Of a DNA stretch of 64,000 bases, positions 1 to 7,656 are shown one piece after another; the stretch's first letter is position 1, and the number at the start of each line of letters is the position of its first letter. Source of the DNA: CAXBES01 sp965367015 (GTDB taxonomy: Bacteria > Bacteroidota > Bacteroidia > Flavobacteriales > Flavobacteriaceae); the NCBI GenBank assembly GCA_965367015.1, contig CBDUGY010000003.1:22147-86146 (forward strand), given 5' to 3'. The position numbers were made by a program, and so were the translations under genes. Under the pieces are notes generated by a model. That model had not been told where the DNA came from. It made no database searches and saw only the letters and a program-made list of their open reading frames with translations.

Positions 1-1
1 C

Positions 2-673
2 ATGACGTTGCGTGGCGCCCTCGTTTTTGAAGATGGTTCAATACAATACGATACCTTACTTGATGAAAAGGTATGTGATTGCTGTAATACCAGTACAGCC
101 ATTGGAACCAATGATGTTATACTTGTAGCTTATCGGGATAGGAGTGATGACGAAATTCGCGATATTTCTTTGGTTCGTTGGGAACAAGCAACGGGTTGGT
201 CTAAGCCATTAACTATTGGCAATGATGACTGGGAAATTGCCGGGTGTCCGGTAAACGGACCATCTATTGATACTTTTGAAGACAACGCTGCCATTGCATG
301 GTTTACCGGTAAAAATAACAAGCCAAAAGTACAGATTGTATTTTCTGAAGACAACGGACTTACTTTCGGATTACCAATTCGTATCGATAGCAATGATACA
401 ATGGGTAGGGTAGATGTAGTGATGATCGCACGTGAAACTGCTGTAGTGTGTTGGATGGAGAATATTGGAGAGAATACAGTAATTAAAGCATTAAAAGTAA
501 AAAGTAACGGATCTAAAGGCGATCCGGTGATTATTTCAAAAACAAGTCCTGAGCGATCCAGCGGATTTCCTCAAATGGAAATCTTAGGAAAAACACTATA
601 TTTTTCGTGGACGGAGGTGGATGGAGAAAGTAAATCGATAAAGACTGCATCTATTGATTTACAGAATTTATAA
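2..673 (+). CDS. Sialidase-like (BNR/Asp-box type) beta-propeller protein, C-terminal part
   Basis: The reading frame is open to the left edge, so the ATG at base 2 is probably internal and the gene starts outside the window. The 223 visible residues show blade-like repeats with SEDNGLTFG (an Asp-box-like SxDxGxTF motif) near residues 115-123 and a CDCC cysteine cluster near residues 25-28. This matches the C-terminal part of exo-sialidase/BNR propeller proteins common in Bacteroidota. Whether it is an active glycosidase cannot be told, because the catalytic arginine and tyrosine region is not in view. No sorting domain follows, so it may be a lipoprotein or a soluble periplasmic protein. It ends 31 bases before the next glycosyltransferase gene on the same strand. 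Confidence 0.6.
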   Translation: MTLRGALVFEDGSIQYDTLLDEKVCDCCNTSTAIGTNDVILVAYRDRSDDEIRDISLVRWEQATGWSKPLTIGNDDWEIAGCPVNGPSIDTFEDNAAIAWFTGKNNKPKVQIVFSEDNGLTFGLPIRIDSNDTMGRVDVVMIARETAVVCWMENIGENTVIKALKVKSNGSKGDPVIISKTSPERSSGFPQMEILGKTLYFSWTEVDGESKSIKTASIDLQNL

Positions 674-704
674 TTTCATAGACCGCCACTAACTTCTACT
701 TCCC

Positions 705-1937
705 GTGAAAACGCTCCTGATAATTGGCCATACGTTTCCCGAACCAACCACTACAGCGGCGGGAAGCCGAATGATGCAGCTTATCAATCTTTTTATAGAA
801 GAAGAGTATCAAATAACCTTTGCAAGTACAGCCAGTATTTCAGAAAGATCTGCTGATCTCACATCTCAAGGAGTTTCTGTTAAAAATATACTACTCAATG
901 ATACATCCTTCGATGATCTCATTCTTCAATTGAAGCCCCTAGTTGTTATATTCGATCGTTATATAACAGAAGAGCAATTTGGGTGGCGGATAACCAAAAA
1001 TGTTCCGAATGCCTTAAAGATTTTAGATACCGAAGACCTGCATTTTCTTCGGAATGCAAGGGAAGAAGTTATTAAGAATGGGCTTAAAGTAGATAGAGCA
1101 AACATCTATTCTGAAATTGCCAAACGTGAAATAGCAAGTATTCTTAGATGTGATTTATCACTAATTATTTCAGATTTCGAGCTTAATTTATTGAAGAAAG
1201 AATTTTCAGTTTCGTCGAAAATTCTCTATTATTTACCTTTTTTAGTCGAAAAACCTTCAAAAAACGCTAAAAATACCTACAATTTTGAAAAAAGATCGAA
1301 TTTCGTAACGGTCGGAAATCTACTTCATAAACCCAATGTTGATTCAATTTTGTACTTGAATCGAACTATTTGGCCTTTAATTAAAAATCAGATGCCGAAG
1401 GCCGTGATACATATTTATGGAGCATATGCACCTCAACAAGTATTAGAACTTCATAACGAGAAAAACGGTTTTTTGATAGAAGGATGGGGTGAGAGTATTT
1501 TTGAAATCATGGAAAGTGCGAGAGTTTGTCTGGCACCAATACGATTTGGAGCGGGTTTAAAAGGTAAATTACTGGATGCGATGATTGCCGGAACTCCTTC
1601 AGTCACAACAATCGTAGGAGCCGAAGGGATGTGTGGATCGCTGCCGTATCCGGGAGTTGTTGCTGATGGACCTCTGGAGTTTGCAAATGCTTCTGTTGAA
1701 TTATATCATAATAAAGAAAAATGGCAGGAAGCTCATCAAAATGGTTTTAGCATTCTTGAGAATCGCTTTCAGAAATCATTATTTTCCCAAGCATTTATAC
1801 AAAAATTAAACTTCCTTCTGGAAAATCTAAAGAAACATCGAGAAACTAATTTTTTCGGACAAATACTTCAGCATCAAAGTATGTATAGTACAAAATATAT
1901 GAGTAAATGGATCGAGGAAAAGAATAAGCGTAATTAA
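705..1937 (+). CDS. Glycosyltransferase, GT4-like
   Basis: A 410-residue protein starting at a GTG. It has the two-domain layout of GT-B glycosyltransferases: an N-terminal half opening with a short hydrophobic strand (KTLLIIGHTFPEP), and a C-terminal nucleotide-sugar domain with VTVGNLLHKPN near 201-211, FGAGLKGK at 281-288 and AGTPSVTT at 295-302, the usual donor-binding loops of the GT4 group. The sugar and acceptor cannot be predicted. It has no signal peptide or membrane segment and probably works at the inner face of the cytoplasmic membrane. It follows the propeller gene closely, so they may be co-transcribed; the other glycosyltransferases of the window lie 55 kb away. Confidence 0.8.
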   Translation: MKTLLIIGHTFPEPTTTAAGSRMMQLINLFIEEEYQITFASTASISERSADLTSQGVSVKNILLNDTSFDDLILQLKPLVVIFDRYITEEQFGWRITKNVPNALKILDTEDLHFLRNAREEVIKNGLKVDRANIYSEIAKREIASILRCDLSLIISDFELNLLKKEFSVSSKILYYLPFLVEKPSKNAKNTYNFEKRSNFVTVGNLLHKPNVDSILYLNRTIWPLIKNQMPKAVIHIYGAYAPQQVLELHNEKNGFLIEGWGESIFEIMESARVCLAPIRFGAGLKGKLLDAMIAGTPSVTTIVGAEGMCGSLPYPGVVADGPLEFANASVELYHNKEKWQEAHQNGFSILENRFQKSLFSQAFIQKLNFLLENLKKHRETNFFGQILQHQSMYSTKYMSKWIEEKNKRN

Positions 1938-2042
1938 CCACTTGAACCTTAGCAACCACCAGAATATTTGTGATTATTAATTGTTCTTTCTCTATTAATT
2001 TGCCAGAGCTATAATTTCTTTTGACAGTTTAGGAGCTACTTT

Positions 2043-2990
2043 TTAATATAATTTCGCTAAGTCACTTTCTGCTGCTATGTGCCCAAACGAAGCCCAATCG
2101 TCCTGAGCAACAATTTGCCTTAAAATAATTTCTGCTTGTGGTTTTTGGCCGGTATAGTACAACCAATTCCCCAGAGCATATTTCAAAGCACTGTCTGAGG
2201 GTGCATCATCGGTACTTTCTTTATTTATCTCATTCAGCTCAAGTTCACCTTTATAAAAAAGACATGCTCTGTAATAGGCTGTATTTTCTATGACATTCAT
2301 GTTGGGTTTTATATTCCGAAGATAATTTTTCGCAGCATCCGGACGCCCTAAACGATTATAGATCATATAAATCCAATGAGTTGCCGAAACAACATTATCG
2401 GGGTTGTTAGATGTTTCTAGGCATTTCTTATAAGCTTTTAGTGAGGCTTCCATTTCATGTTGCAAATAATATGCTAATCCCAGATGGTAATAAATGTTTC
2501 CGTGTAAGGTACTAACGGGAATTTTTTGAGCATTTGGCATTCCGTCTTCTTCCACCTGATTTTCTTTGCCTTCAACTAATGCAGCCGCTCTCGTTAGATC
2601 AACTGTTGCTTTTTCAAACTCTCTAATTGATATATAGCGATGACCTCGATGTCGATATAAGCGTGGTTCTTTTGGATATTTTTCAATGCCTCTGGTATAG
2701 ATGGCAATGGCCTCACGATAGTCACCCTTGTAGGCAGTGAAACGGCCGAACCATATAATATTTTCGATATTGTCCGGATTCTTCTCAAAGGCTGCTTTCT
2801 TCTCATTGTAGCGCTCTATTATTTTTTCTGAAGGCTCTTTAGAATAGAGTGTATCTCCCAATAAAGAAATAGCCTCATAACCGGGATATGATAGCATTGC
2901 TTCGACTGGTGCGTCTGAAACTGTCTTGGTTTCAGAATCTTTACAACTTATAAAGGAAGTTAGCAATAAAAAAAACAGGATATATTTCAT
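2043..2990 (-). CDS. TPR-containing lipoprotein
   Basis: A 315-residue protein with a hydrophobic signal peptide and a lipobox ending at Cys16 (TSFISC), so it should be lipid-anchored in the envelope. The rest is helical repeat sequence with TPR-like features, for example EAIAIYTRGIEKYPKEPRLY and ASLKAYKKCLE. TPR solenoids usually hold partner proteins; no enzyme motif is visible. It is transcribed alone, convergent with the upstream glycosyltransferase. The family is common in Flavobacteriaceae but I cannot name a specific role. Confidence 0.75.
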   Translation of the reverse strand: MKYILFFLLLTSFISCKDSETKTVSDAPVEAMLSYPGYEAISLLGDTLYSKEPSEKIIERYNEKKAAFEKNPDNIENIIWFGRFTAYKGDYREAIAIYTRGIEKYPKEPRLYRHRGHRYISIREFEKATVDLTRAAALVEGKENQVEEDGMPNAQKIPVSTLHGNIYYHLGLAYYLQHEMEASLKAYKKCLETSNNPDNVVSATHWIYMIYNRLGRPDAAKNYLRNIKPNMNVIENTAYYRACLFYKGELELNEINKESTDDAPSDSALKYALGNWLYYTGQKPQAEIILRQIVAQDDWASFGHIAAESDLAKLY

Positions 2991-3219
2991 AATCTATTAA
3001 AATTTTCGGCATTGTAAATATACTTGTTTTTGTATAAGTCGGAAAGAAATGAAACGGTTACGCCTATAATCTTTGGATGCAGGGCGGAGTGTTATTTATT
3101 TATTGACATTCAGTAAATTACGTGTTTTCACCTATAGGTTCTGTCATTTGGAATTATTATTTTTACTTCTGCATTTACAATTTGTAAAGCAATTTTTTTA
3201 ACTAACCAACCAAAATTAA

Positions 3220-3248
3220 AAAGAGCTCATTAAACTAATGAGCTCTTT
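3220..3248 (-). terminator. Rho-independent terminator of the repeat-protein gene
   Basis: A perfect 13-base stem (AAAGAGCTCATTA paired with TAATGAGCTCTTT) around a 3-base loop lies 35 bases past the stop of the 800-residue protein. On the - strand the stem runs into a short T tract. The stem is symmetric, so it could also stop transcription from the other side. Confidence 0.7.
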
Positions 3249-3282
3249 CTATTAAATGTATCTACAGTTATAATACATTGTT

Positions 3283-5685
3283 TTATAATCCCGAATTTTT
3301 ATTCACTTCAACCTGCATAGGATTCTCTTTTGCCCAGGTATCTTGACGAGTGCCTGTTATTTGCCAGCTTACGCAAATAGAGGGCGCATTGGTTTTTATT
3401 ACAAATGAGTTACTTTCAGAGTTCATCGGCTCCCAAATAATGGCTTGTGCAAATGATTTGTCAATTATTGTCAATTGATATTTAAAATCTTTGTTTAATG
3501 CACTCATATATTCAGGCAGATCAACGGTAGCATAGCCTTCCTTATTTGTGGTAATGTTTCCGCTGTAAATATTTATTCTTTCATTACTTTCTATCGAATT
3601 ATGTATTAAATACATATTATCAGGATCTAACGGATGATCTATTTTAAAGGCTTTTGCTGCCGCACTAAAGCTTCCATCCACAACAAGGTCTGAACTTATG
3701 TGTACGTCACCAAAGAAGTCGGCTGCCGATTTAGTTGGATCTCCTCTTATTACGCGAAGGGTACTATGCGCTGTAGATGAAGGATCGGAGCGAATAAGTA
3801 CAGCCGAATCTGCTGAAGTTCCGGTAGGATGTAAATCGAACACTGCGGTTCTTCCTAGTACAGCTACAGTCGACGAATTTCCTTGTTCTACATAAAGCGT
3901 CGCTTCGGTATCACCTCCATTATCATAACTGTCAATGTGAGCCCCGTGTCCTGAGCCATTGTTTTTAATTTCTAAAGTGGCCGCGCTGTTATCTGTATTG
4001 AAGGTTTCTATGAAAGCTCCATTTCCAAAGCCTTTGTGCGATGCAAAAAGTGCTGGCGCTGTATTACTATCGGCTCCGGTTTCTGCATTTGAAAGGTCTA
4101 TAGCTACACCCGGTCCCATCCCGTTTGAAAGTGCGTTGATAATTGGCTTGTCGTTAACCTTCCCGGTTGCTTCATCCATAATTAGAAATTCACCGGCAGA
4201 TCCGTTTCCGATATGATTTGCTACCAAAGTTGGAGCAAAATTCGCATTATTGTCGGTAGAAACAAATAAACCAGCGTTTCCAACGCCATCAGTTGAAACC
4301 GATAGCACTTCCGCAGCATTAAGAGGCACCATATTAAAAAAGTGTGCAGCTTTCCCCGGTCCTCCGTTTGCGATTTCTAATGCGGTACCTGCTCCGCCTT
4401 GTTCAATCTTTACCACGGCAGCTCCATTTGCAGGATTACCATTCAATATATGAACCGCATTGGCTGTTCCAGTGTTATCTATAAACACAGCTTTACTTGC
4501 GCCTCCTTGTTTAAGTTTGAAACCAATTCCCGCACCACCAACGCCACCACCGGAGAATGGTACTGCTCCATTCAGAATGTTAAGTCCAATACCGGTTCCA
4601 TCGTTTACCACATTAATTCCGTTTCCAGCCCCCGAATGCGTTACCAACATCCCATGTCCCCCTCCATCATTTGTAACATCAATTGCACTTCCACCACCAT
4701 CATTCAAAACATCAACTGCGGCAACTCCACTATCACTGTTGATAGATAAGGCAATACCTCCAACACTATCCAAATTATCTATAAAAACTGCGTCTCCGGC
4801 ACTATCATTATCAATCGTAACGGCATCCCCACCACCATCATTTGCTATATCTAAAGCGTCTCCACCTCCGTCATTTTCAATAAAGAGGGAGTTTCCACCC
4901 CCACCATCGAGATTATCGATATGAACTGCATCACCCGTACCGCTATTTTCGACATTAATAACCTCAGAAGCATTGGCTGGATTGGAGTTTACAATATCCA
5001 TACCTATGTTGAGACCACTATTATTGACATCAATACCTATACCGGTATCTTCAGTTGCTATATTCAGAGCATCACCGGTACCTAGTTGTTCGATATATAT
5101 CCCCGGGCTCGTACTTTCAGAATTCACTAATAATCCAACAAAATCCGAATCGGCGGTCAACTCCAGAGCATCATTATCGGTCGCAATTATTTCAATCACT
5201 CCATCATCTGCTTCAATTATTCGTGGGGTAGGACTTGTTGTCATTTCCAAATCGTAAGCCTGATCGAGAGTATTGCCTGAACCTCCTCCGTTTTTTGCAA
5301 ACAATGCATATGGCACACTTAATAGCTGAGTGGTTCCTTCAATACTATAGGCTGTTCCACCTGCCGGATCGGTTTCAGTTTTAATATAGTACTCTCCACC
5401 GCCCCAATCTATTGAGGAAAAGTCTCCACTTACAATAGTTCCGGTTCCAACTTCTAATGTAGCGAGTCCGTTTGCGTTTGTGGTGGGAGTTTGAGTTTCA
5501 ACATATACAGGTGTACCTGTAGTTGAGCCTTCGAGAATACTTATTTGCATTCCTACCGTCATACCGGTTATAAGGACATCGCTAGCATCTCTAAGTACTG
5601 CTTGGTAGCCCATTTTTTCGGGTGCCTGAGCGAAGACACCAGCAGTTATAAGTACTGCAACGAGTAATGTAATTATATTTTTCAT
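3283..5685 (-). CDS. Large secreted repeat protein with a beta-solenoid-like array
   Basis: An 800-residue protein with a signal peptide (cleavage near Gln20) followed by a domain around residues 25-130 (starting GYQAVLRDAS) that I recall from many Bacteroidota surface proteins. Residues about 160-450 hold an array of roughly 10-residue units such as GGGDALDIAND and GGGDAVTIDND, in which Gly/Asn/Asp turns alternate with short hydrophobic strands. This pattern suggests a beta solenoid. From residue 680 (FKIDHPLDP to VSWQITG) comes a C-terminal domain recurrent in large surface or fibre-like proteins of environmental bacteria. I see no T9SS sorting domain. The gene lies 11 bases downstream of the small T9SS gene and is probably co-transcribed with it. 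Function is unknown; adhesion or fibre formation is a guess. Confidence 0.75.
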   Translation of the reverse strand: MKNIITLLVAVLITAGVFAQAPEKMGYQAVLRDASDVLITGMTVGMQISILEGSTTGTPVYVETQTPTTNANGLATLEVGTGTIVSGDFSSIDWGGGEYYIKTETDPAGGTAYSIEGTTQLLSVPYALFAKNGGGSGNTLDQAYDLEMTTSPTPRIIEADDGVIEIIATDNDALELTADSDFVGLLVNSESTSPGIYIEQLGTGDALNIATEDTGIGIDVNNSGLNIGMDIVNSNPANASEVINVENSGTGDAVHIDNLDGGGGNSLFIENDGGGDALDIANDGGGDAVTIDNDSAGDAVFIDNLDSVGGIALSINSDSGVAAVDVLNDGGGSAIDVTNDGGGHGMLVTHSGAGNGINVVNDGTGIGLNILNGAVPFSGGGVGGAGIGFKLKQGGASKAVFIDNTGTANAVHILNGNPANGAAVVKIEQGGAGTALEIANGGPGKAAHFFNMVPLNAAEVLSVSTDGVGNAGLFVSTDNNANFAPTLVANHIGNGSAGEFLIMDEATGKVNDKPIINALSNGMGPGVAIDLSNAETGADSNTAPALFASHKGFGNGAFIETFNTDNSAATLEIKNNGSGHGAHIDSYDNGGDTEATLYVEQGNSSTVAVLGRTAVFDLHPTGTSADSAVLIRSDPSSTAHSTLRVIRGDPTKSAADFFGDVHISSDLVVDGSFSAAAKAFKIDHPLDPDNMYLIHNSIESNERINIYSGNITTNKEGYATVDLPEYMSALNKDFKYQLTIIDKSFAQAIIWEPMNSESNSFVIKTNAPSICVSWQITGTRQDTWAKENPMQVEVNKNSGL

Positions 5686-5696
5686 TGTTTTAAATT

Positions 5697-6182
5697 TTAG
5701 TTTTTGATTATTTTAAAAGTTTTTAATAGTGAATTACCATCCATGACACTTAATAAGTACATTGACGCCTGTAAGTGTTCAAAGGGTACAATTGTTTGAG
5801 CGCTTCTAATTTGTTCACTCACAATTTTTCGTCCGTTCACATCTACTACCGTAAACGAAAGTTCATTGGTGTACATGTCGTTAATCGAAAGTGTCACATA
5901 ATTGGATGTTGGATTTGGAAATATTACTGCGGAGAGTTCAATATTTGAAAACTCGTCATTTCCTAGCACATAAATTTCAATGGGTTGTTGTACGCCTTGA
6001 TTTGCTGTACCTCCACTTCCTGTGGCTTGAATGTAATCCACCTGCCCAATGGAATAACTAATGCTTCCGCCACTTCCCGAAGCATCTCCTCCGGCTGTTA
6101 CCGAATTGTTTTGTGCCTGTAGTTGTAGCAATCCTATACTCAATAGAAGACCAGCTAAGGCAAACACTTTTTTTTGTTTCAT
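5697..6182 (-). CDS. Small protein with T9SS type A sorting domain
   Basis: A 161-residue protein: signal peptide (residues 1-24, ending LQAQ), a glycine/serine-rich middle of about 50 residues (SGSGGSISYSIGQVDYIQATG), and a C-terminal type A sorting domain from FPNPTSNYV at residue 88 to the end (MYLLSVMDGNSLLKTFKIIKN). The sorting domain directs export through the type IX system and is normally cut off at the surface. The mature part is only about 60 residues, with no enzyme motif. It is the first gene of a two-gene operon with the repeat protein and faces the sigma-factor gene across about 90-170 bases, so the pair could be a target of that sigma factor. Confidence 0.85.
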   Translation of the reverse strand: MKQKKVFALAGLLLSIGLLQLQAQNNSVTAGGDASGSGGSISYSIGQVDYIQATGSGGTANQGVQQPIEIYVLGNDEFSNIELSAVIFPNPTSNYVTLSINDMYTNELSFTVVDVNGRKIVSEQIRSAQTIVPFEHLQASMYLLSVMDGNSLLKTFKIIKN

Positions 6183-6275
6183 AATAAAAATTTTAAATGT
6201 TAAACATGTTTTTGGGGAGGATTCATTACTATGTCAATTCTAATCGCAGCTTTGTAACCTTCTTTCAGTTTTTTT

Positions 6276-6908
6276 TTGATATTTTTATTACGAATCGAAT
6301 TTGAAAACACACTTACTATTAAAACGAACACACCAGATAATGAATTGATCATGATGCTTAAAGGCACACAAAGTGAGCGCAACATTGCGCTTAAGCAGAT
6401 ATATGGTGCTTATAAAGATTTGATCTATAGTTTTATTCTAAAAAATAGCGGAGATCAAGAAAGGGCGAAGGATGTGTATCAAGAATCTCTGATCGCTTTT
6501 TATGAGAATGTTCGCGATTCGAAGTTTAAAGGTGAAAGTGCCATAAGTACATATTTGTATTCAATTGCAAAATTTAAATGGCTAAACCAGATAAAGAAGG
6601 ATAACGTTCGAACTAAACATCATGAAAAACTTGAAATAAATGATTTTGTTGAAAGTCCGTTGGCGACCATCGTGCGTCAAGAAAAACGAAGCGGAATCAT
6701 GGATGTGCTTTCAGAATTAGGAGAGAGCTGTAAAAGATTATTAATAGAATCAATATATCATAATAAATCGATGAAGGAGATTGCCAAAGAAGGTAATTAT
6801 AGTAATGACCAGATTGTTCGAAACAAAAAGTACAAATGCTTACAGAAATTGAAGGATTTAATCAGCGCCAAACCAGCCTTGCGAAACATTTTACAAGCTT
6901 ATGAATGA
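6276..6908 (+). CDS. ECF-type RNA polymerase sigma-70 family sigma factor
   Basis: A protein of up to 210 residues with region 2 (ALKQIYGAYKDLIYSFI to FKWLNQIKKD) and region 4 (LSELGESCKRLLIESIYHNKSMKEIAKEG, a helix-turn-helix), and no regions 1.1 or 3, as in extracytoplasmic-function sigma factors. The start is uncertain: the longest frame begins at a TTG (6276), while ATG codons at 6351 and 6354 would trim part of helix 1 (DNELIMMLKG), so an upstream start is more likely. The last 8 bases overlap the anti-sigma-like gene, implying translational coupling. It is divergent from the T9SS/repeat-protein pair. Confidence 0.88.
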   Translation: MIFLLRIEFENTLTIKTNTPDNELIMMLKGTQSERNIALKQIYGAYKDLIYSFILKNSGDQERAKDVYQESLIAFYENVRDSKFKGESAISTYLYSIAKFKWLNQIKKDNVRTKHHEKLEINDFVESPLATIVRQEKRSGIMDVLSELGESCKRLLIESIYHNKSMKEIAKEGNYSNDQIVRNKKYKCLQKLKDLISAKPALRNILQAYE

Positions 6909-7656
6909 AGCTACTTACATACTAATAGACCGCTACATAAACAAGCAAATGAATGCTGATGAACTTCAGGAATTCGAAACTCGTTTAGCTAACGATAAAG
7001 AGTTACTAGATGAATATAAAAGTACCATAGCTGCAAATGAGGTTGTTAATGAAGCTGGCCGACTTGAATTAAAAAGTACTTTAGAAGCATTCGAAACTCA
7101 AAAAAAAAGTCTTAAGGATGAAAGAAAAATAATCCCCCTTTGGATTAAACGAGGACTTTCATTAGCAGCATTATTGATTGCTACGATTGCTATCTATCAA
7201 TTCGGGTTTTTATCTAAAAGTTTAAGTACATCAGAAGTTTTCGAAAGTAATTTTGAAGTGTATTCCGCGCCAAGCAATCTTAGAGATTTCTCCGATACCA
7301 GACAACTCAGCTGGGAAGATGCAATGACCGCTTATGAAGCGAAAAATTTTGATGAATCCCTTGCCAAATTGGATACTCTCGTGAGCGATATTCCTCGGTA
7401 CCTTGCCTCTTTTTACGCCGGTATTAGCGCCATGGCAAAATCAGATCCGGATTATAAAATGGCGATAAAACATTTTGATCGCGTTTTAACCATAGACAAT
7501 GACTATGCCCAGCAAGCTCTTTGGTATAAAGGGCTGTCACTTTTAATATTAAATAGAAAGGATGAAGCCAACGAGATATTTGAGAGTATAGTAACATCAA
7601 AATCTTACAATTATAAAAAAGCGGAAAAAATATTGAAAGTCAAGTACCTTGATTAA
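6901..7656 (+). CDS. Membrane-bound anti-sigma-like protein with TPR repeats
   Basis: A 251-residue protein with three parts: a charged cytoplasmic N-terminus (1-79, with ADELQEFETRLANDKELLDEY, the pattern of Bacteroidota anti-sigma N-termini), one membrane helix (about 85-104) and a periplasmic region with TPR-like helices (about 137-250, e.g. AIKHFDRVLTIDNDYAQQAL). No zinc-finger HxxxCxxC is present. Overlap with the sigma gene and this topology make it the likely membrane partner controlling the sigma factor. That is inference; it could instead be a plain TPR protein. Its stop codon interlocks with that of the convergent CHAT gene on the palindrome TTAA. Confidence 0.7.
   Translation: MNEATYILIDRYINKQMNADELQEFETRLANDKELLDEYKSTIAANEVVNEAGRLELKSTLEAFETQKKSLKDERKIIPLWIKRGLSLAALLIATIAIYQFGFLSKSLSTSEVFESNFEVYSAPSNLRDFSDTRQLSWEDAMTAYEAKNFDESLAKLDTLVSDIPRYLASFYAGISAMAKSDPDYKMAIKHFDRVLTIDNDYAQQALWYKGLSLLILNRKDEANEIFESIVTSKSYNYKKAEKILKVKYLD

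Noticed and set aside
4460..4924. A 154-codon open frame on the + strand, rich in Pro, Ala and Ser, with similar open frames at 3959-4216 and 4973-5257
   Set aside because: It lies entirely antisense to the repeat protein; the open frame is a by-product of that gene's Gly/Asp/Asn-rich codons.
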